NCBI RefSeq assembly: GCF_019431045.1
Contig: NZ_JAHXPT010000020.1
Coordinates: forward strand, 1-36,142
Source: Clostridium weizhouense
Lineage (GTDB): Bacteria; Bacillota; Clostridia; Clostridiales; Clostridiaceae
DNA length: 36,142 nucleotides
Direction: 5' to 3'
Shown here: positions 1 to 8,600 of the stretch, in pieces
How the letters are laid out: each line of letters starts with the position of its first letter
How positions within the stretch are numbered: position 1 is the stretch's first letter
The notes under the pieces: model-generated
What the model saw: the letters and a program-made list of their open reading frames with translations, nothing else
What the model was told of the DNA's origin: nothing
Databases searched by the model: none
Program-made: the position numbers and the translations under genes

Positions 1-95
1 TGACCAGGCTGTGCTGATTTTGCAACTCTTGGAGCTTCTATATCCATTAAATATATATTGTTTGTAAGCTCTCTTTTACTAACTATCTTATACAT
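1..95 (-). CDS. Partial: sulfide dehydrogenase / NfnA-like FAD-NAD binding subunit (N-terminus only)
   Basis: Only the first 31 codons are in the window; the gene runs off the left edge. The peptide begins MYKIVSKRELTNNIYLMDIE and reaches APRVAKSAQPG, which I recognise as the start of the ferredoxin-NADP+ reductase-like subunit annotated as sulfide/dihydroorotate dehydrogenase-like FAD/NAD-binding protein (SudB, or NfnA in the electron-bifurcating NADH-dependent reduced ferredoxin:NADP+ oxidoreductase). The family binds FAD and NAD(H) and works with a glutamate-synthase-like partner subunit, normally encoded just downstream and here outside the window. The start is the ATG at 93-95, since the ATG at 98-100 meets a stop after five codons. 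A GGGGGA ribosome-binding site lies just upstream. The family call rests on a short N-terminus. Confidence 0.65.
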   Translation of the reverse strand, partial: MYKIVSKRELTNNIYLMDIEAPRVAKSAQPG

Positions 96-398
96 CTCAT
101 GTCCCCCTATTAAAGATTTTATATATTACTTATAAATATACACTATTATAATAGAATTTTAAAATAAATTTTTGATTTTTAGCAAATTTAAAGATTATCT
201 TTTTAAATCCAATATATTAATAATTTCTACATAATCATTAATATATATTTTCTAATTAATTTAATACATTTATAATTTTTTATTTGATTTTAGATCTTTC
301 TATGTAAAAGTCAATTATATAACAGAATAAATCATTCACTATTTTGTGTTCTTCTAAGTATTATATTGTATATTAAATAATTAATATATCATTTCTGT
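96..398. other. Gene-free AT-rich interval between nfnA-like gene and smpB terminator
   Basis: No open frame with a ribosome-binding site is visible on either strand. A TATAAT at about 139-150, read on the minus strand, is a possible -10 for the nfnA-like gene, but no good -35 is seen. Positions 243-283 match 37 of 41 bases of 19862-19902 (see findings). There is no tmRNA-like sequence here, although ssrA often follows smpB in clostridia. Confidence 0.5.
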
Positions 399-431
399 AA
401 AAAAGACTGTTTTAAAATTTAAAACAGTCTT
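399..431 (-). terminator. Rho-independent terminator of smpB
   Basis: Read on the minus strand, the inverted repeat AAGACTGTTTTAAA / TTTAAAACAGTCTT ends in six T residues (plus-strand A run 399-404). It sits just after the smpB stop codon and ends the rnr-smpB unit. Confidence 0.85.
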
Positions 432-438
432 AGCTTAA

Positions 439-909
439 TTAATATTTATTTCTTTGCTTTAGTTCTCTTTGCATTTCTCTATTATGAGCCTTTTCAAGCA
501 TAGAATCTCTTTTGTCATAATTCTTTTTACCTCTACATACACCAAGTGCTACCTTTACTCTTCCATTTTTTAAATAAAGAGATAATGGTATTAATGTATA
601 TCCAGCCTGAGATACCATTCCTGAAAGTTTAGAAATCTGTTCTTTATGCAGTAATAGTTTTCTTTCTCTTAAAGGTTCTACATTAAATATATTTCCTTGC
701 TCATATGGACTTATATGCATATTTATTATGAAAATTTCACCGTTTCTAAAATCTGCATAACATTCTTTAAGATTGGCTCTCCCATTTCTAATAGACTTAA
801 CTTCTGTTCCTACTAACGCAAGACCCGCTTCCATAGTCTCTTCTACAAAATAATCATGCCTAGCTTTTCTATTTTCCGCTAATGAATTTGAACTTTTTTT
901 TCTTACCAT
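439..909 (-). CDS. smpB: SsrA-binding protein SmpB
   Basis: SmpB binds tmRNA and delivers it to stalled ribosomes for trans-translation. The 156-residue product has the usual family length. It opens [20 protein letters not shown], continues with the beta-barrel core ([30 protein letters not shown]) and ends in the basic tail [20 protein letters not shown], which inserts into the ribosomal decoding centre. The frame is open nine codons further upstream, but the ATG at 907-909 follows an AGGTGGG ribosome-binding site at good spacing and matches the family N-terminus, so I chose it. It lies 134 bp after rnr on the same strand, the common clostridial rnr-smpB pairing. The usual ssrA neighbour is missing downstream. 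Confidence 0.95.
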   Translation of the reverse strand: MVRKKSSNSLAENRKARHDYFVEETMEAGLALVGTEVKSIRNGRANLKECYADFRNGEIFIINMHISPYEQGNIFNVEPLRERKLLLHKEQISKLSGMVSQAGYTLIPLSLYLKNGRVKVALGVCRGKKNYDKRDSMLEKAHNREMQRELKQRNKY

Positions 910-1043
910 TAAAACCCACCTACTAATAATAGCCAATTTACTTATATAAACTATATAATAATCTAATTTACTTATAAACTGAACTAACTTTTCTTATATA
1001 AAATTATAATATAATTAATATTTTTAATCAATCAGTATATATT

Positions 1044-3260
1044 CTATCTATCTATTATTAGTTCTTCTTCCGAAGATAATAATAACTCTTCATTATTGTT
1101 ATTGTCTTCTTGACTATCTTCTTGAACTTCTTCCTCATCATTTTTACGACTTATAATATTAAAATAAACTTCTCTATTAGGTATATCTACCTTAACACAT
1201 TTTACTTTTAATTCATCACCAAGTTTATAAGTTTTCTTTGTTTTTTCACCAATTAAAGTAAGATGTGCTTCATCAAATATATAATAATCATCATCTAAAT
1301 CAGTCATGTGTACTAGTCCCTCAATTGTATTAGGTAATTCAACAAATATCCCAAAAGAAGTAACTGAAGATACAATTCCTTCAAATTCTTCTCCTATTCT
1401 ATCTTGCATATATTCAGCTTTCTTTAAATCATCAACTTCTCTTTCAGCTTCTTGAGCTACTCTTTCTCTTTCTGATGATTGCTTCGCTGCAAAATCAACT
1501 ATTGATATTAATTTATTCGCTCTTGTTCCATCAATTTCTCCATTAAGATGTTCTTTTATTATTCTGTGAATTTGTAAATCTGGATATCTTCTTATTGGAG
1601 ATGTAAAGTGACAATAATATTGAGCTGCTAATCCAAAATGTCCTATACATTCTGGTGCATATCTAGCTTGCATCATAGATCTTAATAGTAAAGTACTTAC
1701 AACTGTTTCTTCTTTTTTATCCTTAACTTTTTCTAAAACCTCTTGCAACGCTCTTGGTCTTATTTCTTCTTTCCAATGAATAGTGTATCCTAAATTGTAG
1801 ATAAATTCTTTAAACTTAGCTAATTTTTCTTCATCTGGATTTTCATGAATTCTATATACAAAAGGTAATTTAGTCCAGAACATATGCTCAGCTACAGTTT
1901 CATTACAAACTAACATAAATTCCTCTATAATTCTATTAGCTATTTCACGCTCATAAGGCTTAATATCTATTGGCTTTCCCATTTCATTTAATATTATCTT
2001 TGATTCTTCTATTTCAAAATCTATAGCACCTCTTTTAGTTCTTTTATTTCTTAATATACTACAAAGTTCTTCCATAGTTTTAAAATCTTCATAAAGATAA
2101 TCATATCTCTGTATAAGTTCTTCATCATTATCTCTTAATATTTTAGTAACATCAGTATAAGTCATTCTCTCATTAGTTTTTATAACTGATTCCATTATTT
2201 CATGGTCTAAAACTTTTCCCTTATGGTCAATAATCATAAAACAACTTAAAGCTAATCTATCTACTTGAGGATTTAAAGAACATATTCCATTAGATAACTT
2301 TTTAGGTAACATAGGAATAACTCTATCAATTAAATATACTGAAGTCGCTCTCTTTAATGCCTCTTTATCTAAAGGATTATTTTCCTTAACATAATTAGTT
2401 ACATCTGCAATATGAACTCCTAGTTTAAAATTACCATCTTCAAGCTTTTCTATAGATACCGCATCATCTAAATCCTTAGCATCTTCACCATCTATAGTCA
2501 CCATTTTAATATTTCTTAAATCAACTCTTCTCTTATATTCCTCTTCACTAATTGTTTCTGGAATCTGTTCTGCAAATTTTAATACTTTTTTACTAAACTC
2601 TTCAGGCAATCCAAATTTTCTAATGATAGTTACTATATCTAATCCCTTATCACCTTTTTTACCTAATACTTCTTTTATAACGCCCTCTGGACTTTTTCTT
2701 TTATCTGGCCATTTTGTTATTTCAACTATAACAACATCACCCTCTGTAGCTCCATTTCTATCTTTTTTAGAAATAAATATATCTTGAGTAATTCTTGTAT
2801 CTTCTGAAACTACAAAGCCAAAATTTTTACTATCTTGATATATACCTATTACTTTAGTTGTATTTCTTTCTAAAATTTTGACTACTTCGCCTTCTCTTTT
2901 TTTACCACTTAAATCGTCTCTTGTTATTTGTACCTGTATCTTGTCTCCATTTATAGCTCCATTCATACATGAGCTTGGAATAAATACATCTTTTTCTCCT
3001 TCTATATCTGGAATTAAAAATCCAAATCCTTTTGCATGAGCTTGAAGTTTGCCTGTAAGTAATCCTACTCTTCCGGGAACAATATATTTATTATTTTTAT
3101 TCCTTACAACTAATCCTTCATCTTCCATAGTTTTTAAGGTCTTTTTAAAAGCACCATATTCATGTGATTTTATATCAAAAACAATAGCTAATTCTTCAAT
3201 AGTCATTGGATTATAAGCAGGTTCTTTCATAAAACTTATTAATGTTTCTTTTATTGTCAT
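1044..3260 (-). CDS. rnr: Ribonuclease R (3'-5' exoribonuclease)
   Basis: A processive 3'-5' hydrolytic exonuclease of the RNase II/RNB family that degrades structured RNA and tmRNA-tagged mRNAs. The order over 738 residues is: N-terminal winged-helix region (about 1-65), two cold-shock OB domains (about 66-200, with KGFGFLIP and KNFGFVVSED), RNB catalytic domain from about 245 with the metal-binding signature TIDGEDAKDLDDA at 255-267, and an S1 domain at about 620-705 (GIVSSVTSFGIFVELPNTIE). The tail is unusual: instead of the lysine-rich end seen in many homologues it is very acidic (EEEVQEDSQEDNNNNEE). The start ATG at 3258-3260 follows a strong AGGAGG. smpB lies downstream; in Escherichia coli the two proteins interact. 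Confidence 0.96.
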   Translation of the reverse strand: MTIKETLISFMKEPAYNPMTIEELAIVFDIKSHEYGAFKKTLKTMEDEGLVVRNKNNKYIVPGRVGLLTGKLQAHAKGFGFLIPDIEGEKDVFIPSSCMNGAINGDKIQVQITRDDLSGKKREGEVVKILERNTTKVIGIYQDSKNFGFVVSEDTRITQDIFISKKDRNGATEGDVVIVEITKWPDKRKSPEGVIKEVLGKKGDKGLDIVTIIRKFGLPEEFSKKVLKFAEQIPETISEEEYKRRVDLRNIKMVTIDGEDAKDLDDAVSIEKLEDGNFKLGVHIADVTNYVKENNPLDKEALKRATSVYLIDRVIPMLPKKLSNGICSLNPQVDRLALSCFMIIDHKGKVLDHEIMESVIKTNERMTYTDVTKILRDNDEELIQRYDYLYEDFKTMEELCSILRNKRTKRGAIDFEIEESKIILNEMGKPIDIKPYEREIANRIIEEFMLVCNETVAEHMFWTKLPFVYRIHENPDEEKLAKFKEFIYNLGYTIHWKEEIRPRALQEVLEKVKDKKEETVVSTLLLRSMMQARYAPECIGHFGLAAQYYCHFTSPIRRYPDLQIHRIIKEHLNGEIDGTRANKLISIVDFAAKQSSERERVAQEAEREVDDLKKAEYMQDRIGEEFEGIVSSVTSFGIFVELPNTIEGLVHMTDLDDDYYIFDEAHLTLIGEKTKKTYKLGDELKVKCVKVDIPNREVYFNIISRKNDEEEVQEDSQEDNNNNEELLLSSEEELIIDR

Positions 3261-3480
3261 ACTATTTTTCCTCCTGTTATCTACGATGATAGCAAATTTT
3301 TCTATAATCTTAACTATATACTACCATATTAACGCTTCTTAATATATATTTTATATAACTATATATAGTATTGACATATAAAATTCTTTTTATTTAAACT
3401 TATTTTTATCTTATTGTTTAACTTATCTATAATCTACATCTTTTGTATAAGTTATTCTCAATATTTTACTTTAAAAACCT

Positions 3481-3510
3481 AAAAAATACCTGATTTAGTC
3501 CAGGTATTTT
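3481..3510 (-). terminator. Orphan minus-strand terminator (no protein gene upstream)
   Basis: The perfect 10-bp inverted repeat AAAATACCTG / CAGGTATTTT has an 8-nt loop. On the minus strand it is followed directly by a T run (plus-strand A run 3481-3486). The nearest gene upstream on that strand is hppA, which already has its own terminator at 4167-4210, so this one implies a separate transcript from 3511-3980. On the plus strand the downstream bases are not U-rich. Confidence 0.75.
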
Positions 3511-3624
3511 AGATTTTAATTATTTATTTTAAAACATAATAAGAGCACAGAAACAACCTACCTAGCACCAATACAAATAACTTATTATCTAATTAGAATC
3601 TTTCGACTTTAAATAAACAAATCA

Positions 3625-3804
3625 CTACTTATAAAGATGTTTCGTTCGACCATAAAAAATATCTACACAACTATATATAACCTCACGGCTATGTATAATC
3701 ATTTCAACACTAGATATAATCTTCGCTTGACCTTATATGATAAGTTGGAACCTACATATAATAAATGTAAAAACATCGACTATATTAAAGCTTTTCCTAA
3801 CCAT
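3625..3804 (-). pseudogene. Possible small or broken ORF inside the array
   Basis: The ATG at 3802-3804 follows an AGAGGGCG ribosome-binding site by seven bases and opens a 23-codon frame, MVRKSFNIVDVFTFIICRFQ..., with a hydrophobic second half, ending in TAA at 3733-3735. The same frame then stays open for another 35 codons to a TAG at 3625-3627. Because of the 21-bp repeat, the frame shows pairs of beta-branched residues (II, IY) about every seven residues. It may be a short membrane peptide, a 58-residue gene broken by one stop, or chance. I do not recognise it. Confidence 0.2.
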
Positions 3805-3811
3805 ATAAAAT
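3649..3811 (-). repeat. Iteron-like array: eight 12-bp cores at mostly 21-bp spacing
   Basis: Plus-strand cores close to ACTATATATAAT start at 3649, 3670, 3688, 3709, 3730, 3751, 3779 and 3800, giving spacings 21, 18, 21, 21, 21, 28 and 21. Examples are ACTAGATATAAT (3709), GCTATGTATAAT (3688), CCTACATATAAT (3751) and ACCATATAAAAT (3800). The bases between cores are unrelated. The end copies (3649, 3779) match 9 of 12. The region is AT-rich, so single matches mean little; the regular spacing is what stands out. The spacing fits two helical turns of DNA, or seven codons if read as a frame. Confidence 0.5.
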
Positions 3812-3948
3812 CGCCCTCTAATTTAAGCTAAATTACATTAGTAAATTAATTTAAATCTTTGGCTAACCTAATATATTCAATAAAGAATATATTAAGTATT
3901 GGCTCGGTTGTTTTGTACTCTATGCTATTATAATAACCAATATAATTT

Positions 3949-3979
3949 TTTATATGCATACATATTTATAAAAAGTCAA
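3949..3979 (-). promoter_or_regulatory. Possible promoter for the orphan transcript
   Basis: The minus strand shows TTGACT (5 of 6 to the -35 consensus) with CATATA after 17 bp or TATAAA after 19 bp, placing the start near 3944. The -10 match is moderate, and AT-rich sequence gives false hits. Confidence 0.35.
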
Positions 3980-4116
3980 ATTTATTATATATATAGCTAT
4001 ACGCCAAGATAACTACAAAAATCATCTACTAAATATAATAGATTTCTCCAAATAAATACTTTTTATTATTGTTCTTTTTGAATTAATTTTCCGTCAATAT
4101 ATAAATTTCAAATATG

Positions 4117-4159
4117 AGGCCAGTTATACAAAAAAATTATTTTTTTGTATAACTAGCCT
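4117..4159. repeat. Long near-perfect palindrome downstream of hppA
   Basis: AGGC-AGTTATACAAAAAAA and its complement TTTTTTTGTATAACT-GCCT form a stem of about 20 bp with one mismatch and a loop of 3-4 nt. It lies just beyond the hppA terminator. Possible roles are a second, bidirectional terminator, an mRNA 3'-end stabiliser, or a short repeat element, since its ends AGGC/GCCT resemble the ends of the dispersed repeats at 25239, 30057 and 33700. Confidence 0.6.
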
Positions 4160-4166
4160 AAAGAAT

Positions 4167-4210
4167 AAAAAAAAGATTTCAAAATTTATATATAAAATCT
4201 TGAAATCTTT
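4167..4210 (-). terminator. Rho-independent terminator of hppA
   Basis: On the minus strand AAAGATTTCA pairs with TGAAATCTTT across an AT-rich loop and is followed by a run of eight T residues. It begins 14 bp after the hppA stop. Confidence 0.85.
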
Positions 4211-4223
4211 TATATTTTAATTA

Positions 4224-6251
4224 CTATTTTATAAGATACTGAATTAATACTCCACCGTACTTAGCAATAACTGGTGCAAATACTACAGATACTATTGTCA
4301 TAAGCTTTATTAATATATTCATAGATGGACCTGATGTATCTTTAAATGGATCACCTACAGTATCACCTACAACTCCTGCTTTATGTGCAACACTACCTTT
4401 TCCACCATTTATTCCAGTTTCTATATATTTTTTAGCATTATCCCAAGCACCACCTGAATTAGACATCATAATTGCAAGCATAACACCTGTAACTACTCCT
4501 CCTCCAATTAATCCTCCTAATGCTTCTGTTCCTAATAACATTCCTACTATTAATGGAACTGCTATAGCTAATATTCCTGGTAAGATCATTTCTTTTAATG
4601 CTGCATGTGTTGATATCTCTACACATTTTGAATAGTCTGGTTTTTCAGTTCCTTTTAATATTCCTTCTTTTTCTCTAAATTGTCTTCTTACTTCTTCAAC
4701 CATTTCAGTAGCAGCTTTTCCTACTGATTGCATTGTTAATGCTGCAAAAAGGAAAGGTAACATTCCTCCAATTAATACTCCTACCAAAGTTAAAGGATCA
4801 AGTAAATTTATTGTTTGTAAATTTACTGTTTGAGAATATGATGCGAAAAGTGCTAAAGCTGTAAGTGCTGCTGAACCTATAGCAAAGCCTTTACCTATAG
4901 CAGCTGTGGTATTTCCAACTGAATCTAATTTATCAGTTATTTCTCTAATGTTCTTGTCTAATTCACACATTTCAGCTATTCCACCTGCATTATCTGATAT
5001 AGGACCATAAGCATCAACCGCTATTGTTATAGCTGTTGTTGAAAGCATACCAACTGCTGATAAAGCTATACCATATAATCCTAATGAAGTATTACTACCT
5101 CCACCTATTGCAAAAAATGATATTATTATTCCAATAACTATCAATAATATCGGTATAACTGTAGACTTCATTCCAACTGATAAACCTGCGATAATATTTG
5201 TTGCTGGTCCTGTTTTAGATTCATTTGCTATAAACTTAACAGGCTTATAATCTGCTGATGTATAATACTCTGTAACTTTTCCTATAATTAAACCAACAAT
5301 TAATCCAGCTATTACAGGTAAAAATAATTCATAAGATCCCATTAGCATATTACATACTATAAACCCAACTACTAATACTATAACTCCAGAAATTGTACTA
5401 CCTAAATTCAAAGCCTTTTGTGGATTATCTCCTTTATATGCTTTTACAAATATAATTCCTATCAATGATGCTAAGATTCCTATTGAAGAAAGAACTAAAG
5501 GAAATATTACAATATTTATTCCCCATTCTCCTACTAATACAGAACCTAAAGTAATTGCGGATATAATTGAACCTACATATGACTCAAATAAATCTGCTCC
5601 CATCCCAGCAACATCACCAACATTATCACCAACATTATCAGCTATAACTGCTGGATTTCTAGGATCGTCTTCTGGTATTCCAGCTTCTACTTTTCCTACT
5701 AAATCTGCTCCTACATCAGCTGCTTTTGTATAAATTCCTCCACCTACTCTTGCAAATAATGCAATTGAAGATGCTCCAAGTCCAAACCCAGTAATATATT
5801 CTGCATTTAAATCAAATATAATTGAAAAAAACCCCAACCCTATTATACCTAAACCAACTACACATAATCCCATAACTGTACCACCTGAAAACGCAACTGC
5901 CAACGCTTCTCTTATTCCATGTTTAGCAGCTTCTGTTGTTCTTACATTTGATTTTACAGCTATTCTCATTCCAATATAACCTGCTACAATAGAAAATAAC
6001 GCACCCACTACAAATGCTACTGCTGTTTTAAAATTTAAAAACATTATTATAGCTAGCGCAATTACAATGATAAATACAACTAAATAAGAATATTCTTTTT
6101 TTAGAAATGCCATTGCTCCTTCTTCTATATACCCTGAAATTTCAATCATTTTCTCATTACCTGTATCTTTTTTTAAAATACCTTTAACCAGAAAAATGAC
6201 TACAATAAGAGCAAGAAAACCACTTATCATTGAAAAATATAATAAATTCAT
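4224..6251 (-). CDS. hppA: K+-dependent membrane-bound pyrophosphatase (Na+/H+-translocating)
   Basis: An integral membrane pump that hydrolyses PPi to drive Na+ or H+ export, recovering energy from the PPi of biosynthesis. The 675-residue product is mostly hydrophobic helices, as expected of this 16-helix family. It carries the PPi/Mg-binding signature [20 protein letters not shown] followed by [20 protein letters not shown], and the second acidic set [14 protein letters not shown] near the C-terminus. [14 protein letters not shown] has alanine where K+-independent enzymes carry lysine (GNTTKA), so it should need K+. Na+ versus H+ specificity is not decided. The frame stays open 28 codons upstream, but the ATG at 6249-6251 follows AAAGGGGTGAT and begins the first membrane helix. 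It sits between secG and rnr as its own unit with promoter and terminator. Confidence 0.95.
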   Translation of the reverse strand: MNLLYFSMISGFLALIVVIFLVKGILKKDTGNEKMIEISGYIEEGAMAFLKKEYSYLVVFIIVIALAIIMFLNFKTAVAFVVGALFSIVAGYIGMRIAVKSNVRTTEAAKHGIREALAVAFSGGTVMGLCVVGLGIIGLGFFSIIFDLNAEYITGFGLGASSIALFARVGGGIYTKAADVGADLVGKVEAGIPEDDPRNPAVIADNVGDNVGDVAGMGADLFESYVGSIISAITLGSVLVGEWGINIVIFPLVLSSIGILASLIGIIFVKAYKGDNPQKALNLGSTISGVIVLVVGFIVCNMLMGSYELFLPVIAGLIVGLIIGKVTEYYTSADYKPVKFIANESKTGPATNIIAGLSVGMKSTVIPILLIVIGIIISFFAIGGGSNTSLGLYGIALSAVGMLSTTAITIAVDAYGPISDNAGGIAEMCELDKNIREITDKLDSVGNTTAAIGKGFAIGSAALTALALFASYSQTVNLQTINLLDPLTLVGVLIGGMLPFLFAALTMQSVGKAATEMVEEVRRQFREKEGILKGTEKPDYSKCVEISTHAALKEMILPGILAIAVPLIVGMLLGTEALGGLIGGGVVTGVMLAIMMSNSGGAWDNAKKYIETGINGGKGSVAHKAGVVGDTVGDPFKDTSGPSMNILIKLMTIVSVVFAPVIAKYGGVLIQYLIK

Positions 6252-6393
6252 ACCTATCACCCCTTTTAATATTATTGGTTTTGGTATAAAGATTAGGCAA
6301 ATATAAGTTAAATTCAACTTACAATTTATAAACACTATAGATTATTTTACACTTTATCTATAGTTCAATTTTATTCCAATTTTGTATATTTTA

Positions 6394-6422
6394 AGTATAT
6401 AAGTTATCATTATATTTATCAA
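6394..6422 (-). promoter_or_regulatory. Probable hppA promoter
   Basis: On the minus strand TTGATA and TATACT are separated by exactly 17 bp, which puts the start near 6387 and gives a leader of about 136 nt. The rest of the 6252-6624 interval holds only this promoter and two terminator hairpins. Confidence 0.6.
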
Positions 6423-6498
6423 GTAAATATATCTTATTTCTTTGTAATTTTTAATATAAATTCTAGATATTTTAACGTTTTATAATTTTTCAGAAAAT

Positions 6499-6519
6499 AA
6501 AAAAATCGCCAATGCGACT
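6499..6519 (-). terminator. Second, short terminator-like hairpin downstream of secG
   Basis: On the minus strand the short stem AGTCGC / GCGATT, loop ATTG included within it, is followed at once by seven T residues. It lies upstream of the hppA promoter and may back up the secG terminator. Confidence 0.5.
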
Positions 6520-6579
6520 GTGAAAATTTCAATTTTTTAATCATATAGGTTTTAGAATATATGGAAAAATATCACATAA

Positions 6580-6616
6580 AAAAATAAATAAAAGAGCTAC
6601 TTAAATTATAAGCAGC
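6580..6616 (-). terminator. Rho-independent terminator of secG
   Basis: On the minus strand GCTGCTTA pairs with TAAGTAGC around a 5-nt loop and is followed by a T-rich stretch (TCTTTTATTTATTTTTTT). It begins 8 bp after the secG stop. Confidence 0.8.
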
Positions 6617-6624
6617 CAAAAATT

Positions 6625-6858
6625 TTATTTTATGAAATTTAGTACTAATGTATTAAGTGCAAATAATCCTGTAAATATCCAAGTTAATCTTACAAGCATT
6701 ACTTCTTTAGTTCTTGCTTTATTTTTTGAAAAGAATGTATCTTTTGTACCACCTTGTATTAACCCACTTAAAGCATCAGCCTTACTAGGTTGCATAAAAA
6801 TAGTTACAGTTATTAAGACTCCTAATAATACTTCTAAACCCATTAATATATTTTGCAT
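6625..6858 (-). CDS. secG: Protein-export membrane protein SecG
   Basis: Small subunit of the SecYEG translocon that assists SecA-driven export. The 77 residues are normal for Firmicutes and give two membrane helices (about 4-22 and 56-74) joined by a loop with the family features MQPSKADALSGLIQGG and DTFFSKNKARTKE. The ATG at 6856-6858 follows GGAGGTG at good spacing. In many clostridia secG lies directly beside rnr; here hppA separates them. It follows eno but has its own promoter (6908-6936) and lies between terminators. Confidence 0.93.
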   Translation of the reverse strand: MQNILMGLEVLLGVLITVTIFMQPSKADALSGLIQGGTKDTFFSKNKARTKEVMLVRLTWIFTGLFALNTLVLNFIK

Positions 6859-6907
6859 AGGTAAACACCTCCTATAATTAACTAATTATAAATAACATAT
6901 ATTCTAA

Positions 6908-6936
6908 ATTGTAGCATAACTTTTATATCATTACAA
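6908..6936 (-). promoter_or_regulatory. secG promoter
   Basis: Minus-strand TTGTAA, 17-bp spacer, TACAAT, with TG one base before the -10 (extended -10). The start should fall near 6901, about 43 nt before the ATG. Confidence 0.65.
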
Positions 6937-6992
6937 CTTTTCACTAATATAAAATAACTGTTATTCTCAATAAACTGTATATTTAAAAATAT

Positions 6993-7041
6993 AAATAGCT
7001 ATATCAATTTAGAATTTAATTCTATTTAGATATAGCTATTT
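6993..7041 (-). terminator. Terminator of eno
   Basis: A 13-bp inverted repeat, AAATAGCTATATC / GATATAGCTATTT, lies just after the eno stop. On the minus strand it is followed by TATATTTTT; on the plus strand by eight T residues, so it could work both ways. Confidence 0.75.
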
Positions 7042-7069
7042 TTTTTACTATTATTTATAATTTTTAATA

Positions 7070-8365
<1,296 letters not shown>

Positions 8366-8399
8366 TTAATAACCTCCTTAAATATATGCAAAATCCATT

Positions 8400-8414
8400 T
8401 GATAATGCTTATCA
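8400..8414. promoter_or_regulatory. Fur-box-like palindrome in the eno leader
   Basis: TGATAATGCTTATCA matches the Bacillus Fur 7-1-7 consensus TGATAATnATTATCA with one mismatch and extends to TTGATAA-TGC-TTATCAA. It lies 35 bp before the eno ATG. A possible promoter (TTTACA, 16 bp, GATATT on the minus strand) would place the start inside the palindrome, a normal operator position. It could also be a short mRNA hairpin. Confidence 0.4.
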
Positions 8415-8540
8415 ATATCATTTTAGTATATAAAGTGTAAAAAGAAAAGACTTTTTTTCATTTCCTTTAATATTATTCGTAAACTATATTTTTAATATTC
8501 ATAAAATAATTATTTTTTCATTCAATTTTATCTAATATAA

Positions 8541-8579
8541 TAAAAGCTATCTCAAAACATTTTATGTATTGAGATAGCT
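8541..8579 (-). terminator. Terminator of the kinase-like gene
   Basis: Inverted repeat AGCTATCTCAA / TTGAGATAGCT; on the minus strand it is followed by TTTTATTATATT. It lies 22 bp past the stop of the gene at 8601-9185. Confidence 0.75.
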
Positions 8580-8600
8580 AATTAACGTCTATAATAATTT

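Larger units (their letters stand above)
3511..3944 (-). ncRNA. Candidate unannotated transcript between hppA and rnr
   Basis: Seen: a clean terminator at 3481-3510; a TTGACT (plus AGTCAA, 3974-3979) with CATATA 17 bp or TATAAA 19 bp downstream on the minus strand; and between them only short frames. The 5' part holds a hairpin of about 10-11 bp (CTTAATATATTC / GAATATATTAGG, within 3865-3895). The middle carries the repeat array at 3649-3811. The 3' part has a richer stretch, GTGCTAGGTAGG. No tmRNA, RNase P, 6S or T-box signature was found, and I do not recognise the RNA. It could be a small RNA, an RNA with repeated binding motifs, the transcript of a small peptide (3733-3804), or a decayed gene. 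Confidence 0.35.

Noticed and set aside
3541..3580. GTGCTAGGTAGG on the minus strand resembles the start of bacterial SRP RNA (GUGCUAGGUGGGG)
   Set aside because: The rest of SRP RNA, including the conserved apical loop region, is not present; the match is about a dozen bases only.
3637..3831. 64-codon plus-strand frame over the repeat array
   Set aside because: No ribosome-binding site, a composition dominated by Tyr and Asn created by the 21-bp repeat, and the terminator points to transcription of the other strand.
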